Shown here: positions 27,501-35,012 of the stretch, piece by piece
Position numbering within the stretch: the stretch's first letter is position 1
Layout of the letters: every line of letters begins with the position of its first letter
Origin: Bacteriovorax sp. BSW11_IV
GTDB lineage: Bacteria; Bdellovibrionota; Bacteriovoracia; Bacteriovoracales; Bacteriovoracaceae
DNA length: 38,500 nt
Assembly (NCBI RefSeq): GCF_000447755.1
Contig: NZ_AUNE01000046.1
Location: 1 to 38,500 of the forward strand
Direction: 5' to 3'
Program-made: the position numbers and the translations under genes
The notes under the pieces: model-generated
What the model was told of the DNA's origin: nothing
What the model saw: only the letters and a program-made list of their open reading frames with translations
Database searches by the model: none

Positions 27501-27599
27501 TCTATCGCGTTTGACACAGTTAAAGACTCTAAGAATTTTCATGTAAACTTTGGGATTCATAATTTCAATGGTGGCATGAAGTTTAGATTTGGCAATTAG
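24516..27599 (+). CDS. Giant minor prepilin with lectin-like segments
   Basis: 1027 residues, far longer than a normal pilin (150-300). GTG start with AGGAG upstream. RQRG then MSMVEVMVALGVVGAGAYIA is a complete prepilin signal, with Glu5 after the cleavage glycine. The exported part is cysteine-rich. Around 509-545, GNWGDSSKTC, then SCSEQLPVMC, resembles the closing part of a C-type lectin fold. A second segment runs from FWVAMKKDG (near 648) to LKFLCRKK (near 735), and a third WVALKGSS is near 809. Near the C-terminus, SADEVVNMFNAAAGSRAK followed later by SELGFGAG resembles a module found in phage tail and flagellar hook-type proteins. It is probably a tip adhesin of a type IV-like pilus, an inference from length, signal and lectin-like pattern. 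Confidence 0.78.
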   Translation: MNWKSKRQRGMSMVEVMVALGVVGAGAYIAINASKFISTHEKSANKSSSMTLVNQELLKGAMRMLNHTTDGNKNVNGVCKIVNSDAIAPGVGSIYINLGNPTAVFTGARWSELLPNWDSTTSQECNQKDKAWGRCLAIKSVSNMNMTADQLKKLNVVGDVRITPVNMNSSLGMNLFQEIPVAIRNKNTDVKNVGFIVEASVFFNKENGEGREQKELKDFVWAPSVGTCDYRLANGTQVKLSLAGTGASDPEGKTVYNRSGFGGNKKVPLEVSFNKSQAQEGLLSENGQYITTNSQKNIYGSCNEVLYRCPQENSNNREYDAVKYQARLKYNTDNQLTNSTSMNANFKFSFKKGGSSGARAGGSQDVRYAFDGKELTENEMPVNVNGSHELLIAVTDKGSSNANGLCRSVCRKDSNYNKSGTDYVDRFSPFLEYVFSGFNSKGFVDSSTEELGCTACYMKSCDQFGLGTFGKMDEMPNQPLDSIVPECSLKESNETVFGMNPYFNANKTGGNWGDSSKTCIAARLNSTQDGFVYSAESCSEQLPVMCYNYGTFLLARDVSLSSEQLAKVPFSSANDRCVLMGMETTPAQELRDYMGTPNLPFPVDGANFKYLNLAQQGFFLAPQLPQDYMDFNKWREERKISSDTKFWVAMKKDGNDFAVIPPAVSAKAENARFAVFFDGQGSLTYRDYKFNLGLAPLSGSNYGAVLSNHLKFKGLKVANDNDPFGNGDQLKFLCRKKSYPFDLFISSQDSKEQDKGDMICGFEGGVFAPPTSAVSWVKALTLVAPIHKRHAFPNPEINKADDVQVVWVALKGSSADVMTFQPYNSSYLKNIGDTSIYTPESVDGDVRLMDGDGKFHDPKAQLVGNTFGSIKMDPNVRFRVRINDDATIEVLFNPGGTAKKEYSADEVVNMFNAAAGSRAKMEKANLGPLGLFKNFRIKSLSAQSNSEVKILTGGAESELGFGAGQTAYAPNSQRLCYKDNGYLESRNKDYNCGANSIAFDTVKDSKNFHVNFGIHNFNGGMKFRFGN

Positions 27600-27613
27600 A
27601 AAAGGTTTTGAGC

Positions 27614-28474
27614 ATGGAAGGTCAAAAAGGTTTTACCCTCGCTGAGGTAATGGTCGCAGCGGGGATGGTGGGGTTGGTAGCTCTTGCTGCCAACTATGGA
27701 TTAGAAATGATGAGTAAGATGAAGCGTACCAGTGAAGCTAAGGCCGCTCAGTCTACACTTGTTAATGAAATAGGAAGACAACTTACAAGTGTCGGAAAGA
27801 AAATTGTTTGGACAAATTTCGATTTCAATCGATCGTTCTACGTAAATAATTCTGCAACTTCTGTTATGAAAGTAAATTGGACATTTGCAGATATTCCAAC
27901 GGCATCTTCAGTTTCAGATATTCAATTTCAAACAAAAGTGAAGGGTTTAACAGTTACTACGGTAAGAGATAGTTTTACCCTTGAATATGTTAATGATGAT
28001 GGTTCTGATTCAGGATTAATCGCGAGTAGATGTGTTCCTAAGGGAAGCTATAATGCGAAAATGTCTGCAACGAACGCATTAAGTCTGGCGTATGGCCCAT
28101 TCGTATTCAAAGACAATAAGGGGATTTTTAGAATTAGATGTTGTCGTATAAATGGCCCAGGACTTTGTTCTGGAGATACTATCGACGAGTCCGGTGATAG
28201 CTGGCGTGTAAACACTTTTATGATTAGACGAAATGCTATGAGAACGATCCCTGGAGAGTCTGATGCACGCTATATTCTTGGGGCCGGATTTGCGTTTTAT
28301 TTCAATCAAAATACTGAACCGTACTCATATACAAATTATGTATTCTCAATTCGTAATGGGTGTCCAAATCAAGTTCAAGACTGTGATAAGGTTATTCCGC
28401 CGCTTATTAAACAATATCGTGGTGATGTAAACTCAACAGGAGTTCATGACTCAGGAGTGTTGATTATTAAGTAA
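27614..28474 (+). CDS. Minor type IV prepilin (PilV/PilW-like)
   Basis: 286 residues from the ATG at 27614, which has AAAAGG 8 bases upstream; a TTG six bases earlier is in frame but less well placed. The N-terminus MEGQKGFTLAEVMVAAGMVG is a textbook class III signal: cleavage after Gly6, mature Phe1, Glu5, then a hydrophobic helix to about residue 30. The globular part has four cysteines in two close pairs (RCCRINGPGLC, GCPNQVQDC). It follows the giant prepilin by 14 bases and is surely co-transcribed. It probably initiates or caps pilus assembly with its two upstream partners. No assembly ATPase or prepilin peptidase is in the window. Confidence 0.85.
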   Translation: MEGQKGFTLAEVMVAAGMVGLVALAANYGLEMMSKMKRTSEAKAAQSTLVNEIGRQLTSVGKKIVWTNFDFNRSFYVNNSATSVMKVNWTFADIPTASSVSDIQFQTKVKGLTVTTVRDSFTLEYVNDDGSDSGLIASRCVPKGSYNAKMSATNALSLAYGPFVFKDNKGIFRIRCCRINGPGLCSGDTIDESGDSWRVNTFMIRRNAMRTIPGESDARYILGAGFAFYFNQNTEPYSYTNYVFSIRNGCPNQVQDCDKVIPPLIKQYRGDVNSTGVHDSGVLIIK

Positions 28475-28484
28475 GGGTCTTGAA

Positions 28485-30272
28485 ATGAAAAAATGTTGTA
28501 CGTTGCTTGTTATCCTATTTTTACAATCATGCCAGTTTGGGCAATCTTCTTTCGAGGTTTCAAAGACCTCGGAAGAAGTCCGAATGAAACTAAAAGAAGT
28601 TCTTCCTGTTTTGGAGAGGCCTAATTACGATGTCATTTTAGGTCGTACTCCAAGTCAAAAAGAATTGGAACTCGGGCGTTTAATCTTCAACGACACCATT
28701 CTTTCAAGAAATAACGATGTGAGCTGTGCCACTTGTCACCTTACAAACCATGGACTTGCCGATGGTAATGCTCTTAACGTGGGAACATTAGGACAAGGGG
28801 GACCAAGCGGTGATGATGTTGGTAGTGCTTTTGCTGAAGGCGTTCTCTCTGTGTCACGCTCAACGGGAGAAGATGGATTTGGATTTGTTGGCCCAACTTT
28901 CTTTTTTAGAAATACATTATCGACTGTGAATGTTGCTTATAGAGTAAATGAGGCCACTGATAATGGTCTTTTTCACGATGGACGTTTTGGACGAATCCAC
29001 TTTCAAGTCTTATTGCCTATTCATACTAACGTTGAAATTTGTGGTACGAATCCAATCGTATTGAATGAAAAAGGTGAAAATATCTTCGCAGAGGGTGGCC
29101 CTCTTTTTGATAAACCCGTTACGATTAATCATAGTAATAGTAATGATGACTATACAGGACAAGATACGGGGAAATTTCACGCGCAACCACAAATTATCAA
29201 GGGTATTCCCTATAAGAGAAAAGATGGCTCTATTTCTATTCCAAATAGAAATGAGTGCTTGGCCATTCTTGTGGCAAAAATGAGGAAGGTTCCTTATTAC
29301 CAAAAAACATTTCAAGAAGTTTATGGTGAAGATGTTACTGATTTGAATATAGGTCGCGCGATCTCTAGTTTTGTAATGACCCACGTTGCTTTGAATACTC
29401 CTTATGACAAATTTGTAAAAGGAGAAAATTCACTAGATGCTTCACAACTTAGAGGTCTCGCAATGTTCATGACTCCAATCGGAAAAGAAATTGAAGTTGG
29501 AGGTAAAAAATTAAAAGGTGTCGGCTGTATTAATTGCCATGATAAAGGAACATTTGGTGGTAATGGTTTTGCTTCATTGGGAGTGAGATCAGATTCGAGA
29601 TCTCCTTTGTCGCGCACGGATTTTTCGACAAATAGAAATAATGGTTTTTTTAGCAGACCACGAGTGCAAAGAGGGTATCTACCAAATTGTCACGTTCTAG
29701 GCTCCAGTGCATTGGAGACTACGAGCTATGTTCCAGATATTGGTAGGGCCAATGGAAGCTTCAATAGTGATGATTGCTTTAAATTTAGAATTCCACCTTT
29801 AAGAAACGTAATTGAAACATATCCCTATTTTCATCACGGAACAGAAAGGGCATTAGGTCGCAATGAAAGTGATTTCGAAAAGAGAAGTTTGCTCGCCCTC
29901 AAGAATGTTGTGGCCTATCACTTGCGTGGACCCATTAATCCGCAGCTATATTCGGCCTATGACGTTCAAAAACCATTTTTTGATGATCTCTATCAAAAAG
30001 ACTTTCTGGTTCCTTATTATGCCCAAAACTTTATCGATTATAAGTTAAAAGGCCCAAACCATGTTGATCTCTTTCCTGTCACATTGGATGACGAGGCCAT
30101 AAATGACGTCGTCAACTTTATAGCTTATGGACTATGGGATAAGAGTTCTATGAGCAAAGGTGCGCTTGGAAACGACGTTTCTCACCCCAAAAAGGTGCCT
30201 TCAGGCCTGTCTCCATCGATAACTAGGGATAATGGTAAACAAACAGAACTGCCTCCCAATGGGAAATACTGA
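28485..30272 (+). CDS. Lipoprotein di-haem cytochrome c peroxidase (MauG/CcpA family)
   Basis: 595 residues, longer than the usual 320-400. The signal MKKCCTLLVILFLQSC places a lipidated cysteine at residue 16. Two c-type haem sites are seen: CATCH at 81-85 and CINCH at 348-352. The family's N-terminal phrase ELGRLIFNDTILSRNNDVSC precedes the first; FHDGRFG and PPLRNVIETYPYFHHG follow in the expected places. The length comes from insertions between the two haem domains and a C-terminal tail. The family reduces hydrogen peroxide or, in MauG-like members, modifies other proteins. It begins 10 bases after the minor prepilin and has no promoter of its own that I can see, so it is probably part of the pilin operon. 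The substrate is unknown. Confidence 0.9.
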   Translation: MKKCCTLLVILFLQSCQFGQSSFEVSKTSEEVRMKLKEVLPVLERPNYDVILGRTPSQKELELGRLIFNDTILSRNNDVSCATCHLTNHGLADGNALNVGTLGQGGPSGDDVGSAFAEGVLSVSRSTGEDGFGFVGPTFFFRNTLSTVNVAYRVNEATDNGLFHDGRFGRIHFQVLLPIHTNVEICGTNPIVLNEKGENIFAEGGPLFDKPVTINHSNSNDDYTGQDTGKFHAQPQIIKGIPYKRKDGSISIPNRNECLAILVAKMRKVPYYQKTFQEVYGEDVTDLNIGRAISSFVMTHVALNTPYDKFVKGENSLDASQLRGLAMFMTPIGKEIEVGGKKLKGVGCINCHDKGTFGGNGFASLGVRSDSRSPLSRTDFSTNRNNGFFSRPRVQRGYLPNCHVLGSSALETTSYVPDIGRANGSFNSDDCFKFRIPPLRNVIETYPYFHHGTERALGRNESDFEKRSLLALKNVVAYHLRGPINPQLYSAYDVQKPFFDDLYQKDFLVPYYAQNFIDYKLKGPNHVDLFPVTLDDEAINDVVNFIAYGLWDKSSMSKGALGNDVSHPKKVPSGLSPSITRDNGKQTELPPNGKY

Positions 30273-30344
30273 TCGTCTAAAAAACAGGCGTCTAATCTTT
30301 ATACACCCCGAGAAATAATTACATTATATATTTCAATAGGTTAA

Positions 30345-30363
30345 GTGCCGTTAAAAACGGCAC
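30345..30363 (+). repeat. Perfect 8-bp hairpin upstream of a small lipoprotein gene
   Basis: GTGCCGTT (30345-30352) pairs perfectly with AACGGCAC (30356-30363) around AAA. No T-run follows, so it is a weak terminator at best for the peroxidase gene. It may be a leader structure or binding site for the lipoprotein gene that starts 58 bases later. The remainder of the 149-base gap shows nothing else. Confidence 0.45.
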
Positions 30364-30421
30364 GCTTATTGCTTACTACATAGCAAAAGGTTTTTTTATT
30401 TTTTCATCGCTTGGAGGTTAT

Positions 30422-31027
30422 ATGAAAAAGTGGAATAAGTGGCTTTTGCTATTTGTAATATCAGGATTCCTAGTTGCATGTGGGAAAGACAATAATGTTT
30501 CCAGTGGAACTACAAGTACTACTACAGAAACAGTAAACGAGACAATTACTGATATCAGTAATGTTCAATATCCTACAACTGTTGAGCAGTTTAGAGAATT
30601 TGTAAGACAAGATAAGTTTGTATATATTAATCAAAGCTCATACATTGATAGAATGAAATTTAATTTCAGAAGATGTGATAAAACAACATACTCAGGTTGG
30701 GATGCAATTAAGAATATGTTCAAATCAAATTGTTCAAATTCTACAACAATCACTGCATATGAGTATGCTGCAGATAAGCAAGTTGATTCAAATTTAACAG
30801 GTAAATATACTCGAGCTGATCAGTTAAGCCATTTACTCTCATTGATTGATGGTGCAACTAGAAAGTATTTCGGAACTTCTTATGCTCAGTTAGTAGTTGA
30901 GCATAGTAATAAGGCATACATTATCGATTTAAGTGCTCCTGCCGCAGCAAACCCAAAGCACTCGATTGAAAAAGTCGGAACAAACGTTTATCGCTTCACT
31001 GACTTTTACTACTGGCAAGGCGAATAA
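30422..31027 (+). CDS. Small lipoprotein of unknown function
   Basis: 201 residues, with GGAGG ahead of the ATG. The signal MKKWNKWLLLFVISGFLVAC gives a lipidated Cys20, followed by a Ser/Thr-rich spacer (about 27-45) that likely extends it from the membrane. The globular part has a pair of cysteines (RRCDKTTYSG and KSNCSN) that could form a disulfide, and ends in an aromatic stretch, RFTDFYYWQGE. I do not recognise a family. It stands alone between a hairpin and a strong terminator, so it is probably monocistronic. Confidence 0.8.
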   Translation: MKKWNKWLLLFVISGFLVACGKDNNVSSGTTSTTTETVNETITDISNVQYPTTVEQFREFVRQDKFVYINQSSYIDRMKFNFRRCDKTTYSGWDAIKNMFKSNCSNSTTITAYEYAADKQVDSNLTGKYTRADQLSHLLSLIDGATRKYFGTSYAQLVVEHSNKAYIIDLSAPAAANPKHSIEKVGTNVYRFTDFYYWQGE

Positions 31028-31038
31028 TCTAAAAATAG

Positions 31039-31065
31039 AAAAGGAGAGCATTTTGCTCTCCTTTT
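31039..31065 (+). terminator. Rho-independent terminator
   Basis: A 12-bp perfect stem (31039-31050 with 31054-31065) has a TTT loop and GC core GGAGAGC. It ends in TTTT, then ATTTT. It lies 12 bases after the small lipoprotein stop and ends that transcript. Confidence 0.92.
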
Positions 31066-31113
31066 ATTTTCCTTCTTTTCCAAAACTTCTCTGCAGTAAA
31101 CGTCAAAATCCTA

Positions 31114-31119
31114 TATAAT
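31114..31119 (+). promoter_or_regulatory. -10 box of the acyl-CoA dehydrogenase promoter
   Basis: A perfect TATAAT lies 36 bases before the chosen ATG. No good -35 box is seen at 16-18 bases. It comes directly after a strong terminator, which supports a new transcription start here. Confidence 0.5.
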
Positions 31120-31154
31120 AATTAGTGAATAAAAATATTAAAAAGGATTATATT

Positions 31155-32870
31155 ATGGCCGTTTACAAATCAGACTTAAGAGATGTTTACTTCAATCTTT
31201 TTGACATCTGTGGAGTTCAGACTAATGAGTTTGGTCTTGGTGAAGCAGAGATTAAAGATGTTATCGAACAATTCTATAAATTCACTGAAAATGAAATCTA
31301 TCCATGTCGTACAACAGGTGACCATGAAGGTGTAAAGCTAACTGCTGAAGGTGTCATCGCGCCACCTAGTTTTGTTGGCCCTCATAAATCATTCTATGAA
31401 AATGGTTGGTACGCCCTTGGTTATCCTGAAGCTATTGGTGGTATGCCAGCTCCTCACGCAGTTAAAATTGCTTGTAATTCACTGGCTATCGGTGCAAACG
31501 TAGCCTTTTCTATGTACTACGGACTTTCTCAAGGTGCTATGAACGTTATTGAAAAAGTAGGTTCAGAAGAACAGAAAAATAGAATCATACCAAAAATGAT
31601 GGATGGTACTTGGGGTGGAACTATGTGTTTGACTGAACCTGGTGCAGGCTCAGATGTCGGTAATGCTAAAACAACTGCGGAGCCAACAGGTGACGGAAAA
31701 TATAAAATCAAAGGTGTAAAAATCTTTATCTCTTCAGGAGAGAGTGATCTTTACGAAAACAACATTCACCTTGTTCTAGCGAGAACTCCAGGTGCGCCAG
31801 AAGGAACGAAAGGTCTGTCTCTATTTATCGTACCGAGATACCACTTTGAAGGTGGAGCGGTGAATGGAGTGAAGTGTACAAAGATCGAAGAAAAAATGGG
31901 AATCCACGGTTCAGCGACTTGTGAGTTAACATTTGGTGAATCGGGTGAATGTTTAGGTGAGCTTATCGGTAATGAGTATGATGGTATGGCCAATATGTTT
32001 ATTATGATGAACGAGGCCCGTTTACTTTGTGGACTTCAAGGCGAGGCCCAAGCAAATCTTTGTTATATGCTTACTGAACAATATGCAAAAGAGCGCGTTC
32101 AATTTGGAACTGAGATTATTAATCTTCCAGATGTTAAAAGAATGCTTCTTAAAATGAGATCAACTGCAAGAGGTCTTAGAGCTCTGTCTTATTACACAGC
32201 AAATCTTTTTGATCTTGCACACAGTGGCGATGAAAGTATCGAAAATGAGATCGCACTTTTTACTCCAATTTGTAAGGCCTACTGCTCAGATGAAGGTTTC
32301 AATATTTCTGTTGATGCTATTCAAGTTCACGGTGGTTATGGTTACTGTACAGAGTATGGGATTGAGCAATTTGCAAGAGACACAAAAATCGCAACAATCT
32401 ATGAAGGAACTAACGGAATCCAGGCGATGGACTTTGTTATGAGAAAAATTCTAAAAGATGAAGCGAAGACATTCTTCTCAGTTGGGGAGAAAATCAAAAA
32501 GACAATGAGTCTTCCAGAAGCTAAGAACTTCCCACATGAGATTTCAATGATTGGTAAATCAATGGAAATGTCGGAAAAAGTTCTTCATAAATTTGGAAAG
32601 ATGATGGCCGCTAAGAATATGAATGGTGTTCTTGCTCACTCGACAGACTTCCTAACTTATTGCGGGAATCTTGTAGTATCTTGGCTATTGCTAGAGCATG
32701 CATGTAAAGCTCAAGCTAAAATTGGTTCAGCTAGTGGTGATGATAAAACATATTATCAGTCAAAAATTAATGACTTTAAAGTGTTCTGCCAGTATCAACT
32801 AACTAGAAATATTGGACTTGCTCATAACGTATTAAACTTTGAAGAAGATCTGACAAAGATGGAAGTTTAG
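31155..32870 (+). CDS. Acyl-CoA dehydrogenase (FAD-dependent, long form)
   Basis: 571 residues from the ATG at 31155, which has AAGGA 7 bases upstream; a GTG at 31125 is in frame but lacks a site. It removes two hydrogens from acyl-CoA in beta-oxidation and passes electrons to ETF. Seen: CLTEPGAGSDVG (first signature), IKGVKIFISSGESD, RVQFG in the C-terminal helical domain, and IQVHGGYGYCTEYGIEQFAR. TIYEGTNGIQAMDF carries the probable catalytic glutamate. The start MAVYKSDLRDVYF and the C-terminal 120-residue extension fit the FadE-like subclass that is longer than the 380-residue mitochondrial enzymes. The chain length of its substrate cannot be read. The next gene follows after 39 bases. 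Confidence 0.93.
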   Translation: MAVYKSDLRDVYFNLFDICGVQTNEFGLGEAEIKDVIEQFYKFTENEIYPCRTTGDHEGVKLTAEGVIAPPSFVGPHKSFYENGWYALGYPEAIGGMPAPHAVKIACNSLAIGANVAFSMYYGLSQGAMNVIEKVGSEEQKNRIIPKMMDGTWGGTMCLTEPGAGSDVGNAKTTAEPTGDGKYKIKGVKIFISSGESDLYENNIHLVLARTPGAPEGTKGLSLFIVPRYHFEGGAVNGVKCTKIEEKMGIHGSATCELTFGESGECLGELIGNEYDGMANMFIMMNEARLLCGLQGEAQANLCYMLTEQYAKERVQFGTEIINLPDVKRMLLKMRSTARGLRALSYYTANLFDLAHSGDESIENEIALFTPICKAYCSDEGFNISVDAIQVHGGYGYCTEYGIEQFARDTKIATIYEGTNGIQAMDFVMRKILKDEAKTFFSVGEKIKKTMSLPEAKNFPHEISMIGKSMEMSEKVLHKFGKMMAAKNMNGVLAHSTDFLTYCGNLVVSWLLLEHACKAQAKIGSASGDDKTYYQSKINDFKVFCQYQLTRNIGLAHNVLNFEEDLTKMEV

Positions 32871-32909
32871 TAATAGATGAATTAAGAACAGTTCAAATAA
32901 AAGGATAAT

Positions 32910-33728
32910 ATGAGCACGGCAAAAGTTGACGAACTGATTTTCGAATTTAGCGATGAAAAACACGGTAATTCGGATTATTACAAAGATCAAGTGTATGTAT
33001 TAGGGGAAGATGGCAAGTCCATGGCCCCATTAAGTTATATTTTAAAAAAAATGAATCTTGCAAATGCTGATGGGCTTCATGCCCTCGGCTTTGTTCATGA
33101 TTCTTTTGAAATTTTTTCTCCAGAGAATTTTGAAGTTTGGTACGAAGAGCAGTTTTCAAGAAAACTAAAAACAAGTGGCCTTAGAAATATTGCCATATTA
33201 CATAGACCAAACAACAAAACAATTTTTGATGCCATAGAAACTGTAAATAAGATGTATGAAATTCTAAGAAGAGAAAATATCTTATTAAATGGTAAGAAGC
33301 TTCCTGTTCAATTGGGAGAGTGGTACGCAAAAAATGTCTTCGGCTTAAGGCAAGTGAAGTCTGCTTCTCAAAGAGGATTTGATTTCTATCTTGGCGATAA
33401 AACGGCCGAGGTTATGGTTCACTGGGGGGATCAAGCGTCACCTAAAGGAATCAAGCTTAGAAAGTCTCTCGTTCAATTAAGCGAATATTGTATTATCGTT
33501 TATGTAGCACGAAATTTAATGATCAGAGAAATTTGTTTCTTGGATTCAAGCTTTGTTCTTAGAAAATTCGCTTCAAAGGGGCATACGATTTTCTTAAAGG
33601 ATACAGATATATCTTCTTACTTTTTCAGCCATTCAAATAAGCACGTAGATAAAGTGAAGAATAAAATTGCATTGATGAAGTACTCAATGCCCACTTTAGC
33701 GATGAAGCTAAGTGAGCATTTTTCTTAA
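32910..33728 (+). CDS. Unknown protein, possible degenerate nuclease-like fold
   Basis: 272 residues, with AAGGA before the ATG and no signal or membrane span, so cytoplasmic. Residues about 140-225 run LGEWYAKNVFGL, then GFDFYLGDKTAEVMVHW, then a helix and strand (LSEYCIIVYVARN). The spacing of Glu, Asp and Glu-Val is like a PD-(D/E)XK nuclease core, but the active-site lysine is replaced (EVM rather than EVK), so activity is doubtful. I do not recognise the family. It lies downstream of the acyl-CoA dehydrogenase and may share its transcript; a terminator is embedded in its last codons. Confidence 0.7.
   Translation: MSTAKVDELIFEFSDEKHGNSDYYKDQVYVLGEDGKSMAPLSYILKKMNLANADGLHALGFVHDSFEIFSPENFEVWYEEQFSRKLKTSGLRNIAILHRPNNKTIFDAIETVNKMYEILRRENILLNGKKLPVQLGEWYAKNVFGLRQVKSASQRGFDFYLGDKTAEVMVHWGDQASPKGIKLRKSLVQLSEYCIIVYVARNLMIREICFLDSSFVLRKFASKGHTIFLKDTDISSYFFSHSNKHVDKVKNKIALMKYSMPTLAMKLSEHFS
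33687..33723 (+). terminator. Terminator inside the 3' end of the unknown gene
   Basis: ATGC (33687-33690) and CACTTTAGC (33692-33700) pair with GCTAAGTG (33707-33714) and GCAT (33716-33719). There is one bulge and one mismatch, and the stem is followed by TTTT (five with the last stem base). The hairpin overlaps the final codons and the stop follows at once. This allows termination before the convergent gene, whose stop is 7 bases away. Confidence 0.65.
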
Positions 33729-33734
33729 TTCGTA

Positions 33735-35012
33735 TTAGCGAAGTTCATAGCGCAGCAGGCGACATTCGATATTCCCATTATAAAAAGGAATACGTTTTGA
33801 AGTCTGCAGCGCAATCTTTTTTCTAAGTTCTTGATCAGAAGTAAAGATGTAACCTCTAAAACCTTTGTAGTTCTTTTTTAGGTTTTCACCATAGTTGTGG
33901 TAAAGATCTTCTAGACTCTCTTTGCTATTCATTCTCTCTCCGTACGGAGGGTTACAAATAACAACTCCTGGTGCTTCGATTTCTTCTGGATAGAAACGAG
34001 TGGCATCATTGTGTGAAAGAGTTACGATACCATCTGGAATCCAGGCATTGAACAAGTGTTCCTCACATAGATCGAGGTTCTTCTTATCAATGTCATTACC
34101 AAAAAATTGAAATTCCTCAAGCTTATTGAAGGCCTCAAGACAATGGTTATAAATATCTTGAAGATACTTTTTTGTATCTTTAGTGACATAAGTTTTTTCA
34201 AGAAACCACTTTTGCTTTAGAAATGCAAAACTCTTCTCATTTCTTTCAATGTAGCGCTTTACTCTCAAGTAAGCTGGAGGAATGTTACCTTTAATTAGAA
34301 TTGCTTCAATCAAAAGAGTTCCCGTTCCACACATTGTATCAATGAATAAATCTTCTTCTGGGTTCCAGTCAGTACTTAGAACTATAGCTGCCGCAAGGTT
34401 CTCTCTTAGAGGAGCTTGGTGACCACTTTTTCTATAACCTCTATTGCTTAGTGCATCTCCACACATGTCGATAAAAATAGAAGCATTCCAACCATTTTTA
34501 TTTTCTGGGCTCTCGAGTCTTAGAAGAAGACCCATATCTGGATTTTCTGTATCAACAGATGGTCTTTCATTGTAGATGTCGCGAAAGTGATCTACCAGCG
34601 CATCTTTTAGAATTTGAGAAACAGCAATTGAGTTTTTAAAAAACGATTTAGCTGTCATATCAAATAAAGTTGTAATCTTAAAAGTTTGCTTTAGATCTAA
34701 TATTTTTTCCCAAGGCTGAGTCTTTGCACTTTCGTATAAGTCTCTTTCATTTTTAATTTTTAAAAAAGCAAATGATTTATAAACGCGACTTGCGATACGA
34801 GAATTTAAAAGAAATTTAATCCCACTGAAATCATCAGTTTTAAAAAGAATTCCGCCTTTTTTGATCTCTATATTTGTAATCCCGTGATCGAGAATTTCTT
34901 CTTCTAGAAGACCTTCCATTTCACGTGGGCATGAAGCAAAGAAAGTAGATAGTCCTTTATTTTCGTTACTATCTCTGTTGCTTCTGTTGTCTCTCTTATC
35001 TTTAAAGTTCAA
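33735..35012 (-). CDS. THUMP-type rRNA N2-guanine methyltransferase (RlmL/YpsC-like)
   Basis: 425 residues. The start is a TTG with AAAGGA 7 bases upstream. A basic, Asn/Arg-rich N-terminal tail (about 1-18) is followed by STFFASCPREMEGLLEEEI, the usual beginning of the family. A THUMP RNA-binding domain then occupies about 60-165. In the methyltransferase domain I see RGYRKSGHQAPLRENLAAAI, FIDTMCGTGTLLIEA (SAM-binding motif I) and CNPPYGERM (motif IV, the amino-methylating NPPY). The family methylates 23S rRNA guanine; the exact position cannot be read from the sequence. The first 11 bases overlap the end of the upstream kinase gene, so the two are coupled. Confidence 0.9.
   Translation of the reverse strand: MNFKDKRDNRSNRDSNENKGLSTFFASCPREMEGLLEEEILDHGITNIEIKKGGILFKTDDFSGIKFLLNSRIASRVYKSFAFLKIKNERDLYESAKTQPWEKILDLKQTFKITTLFDMTAKSFFKNSIAVSQILKDALVDHFRDIYNERPSVDTENPDMGLLLRLESPENKNGWNASIFIDMCGDALSNRGYRKSGHQAPLRENLAAAIVLSTDWNPEEDLFIDTMCGTGTLLIEAILIKGNIPPAYLRVKRYIERNEKSFAFLKQKWFLEKTYVTKDTKKYLQDIYNHCLEAFNKLEEFQFFGNDIDKKNLDLCEEHLFNAWIPDGIVTLSHNDATRFYPEEIEAPGVVICNPPYGERMNSKESLEDLYHNYGENLKKNYKGFRGYIFTSDQELRKKIALQTSKRIPFYNGNIECRLLRYELR

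Noticed and set aside
29010-29384. 124-aa minus-strand frame inside the peroxidase gene
   Set aside because: The plus-strand frame has haem motifs and full-length family features; the antisense frame has neither motif nor ribosome site.
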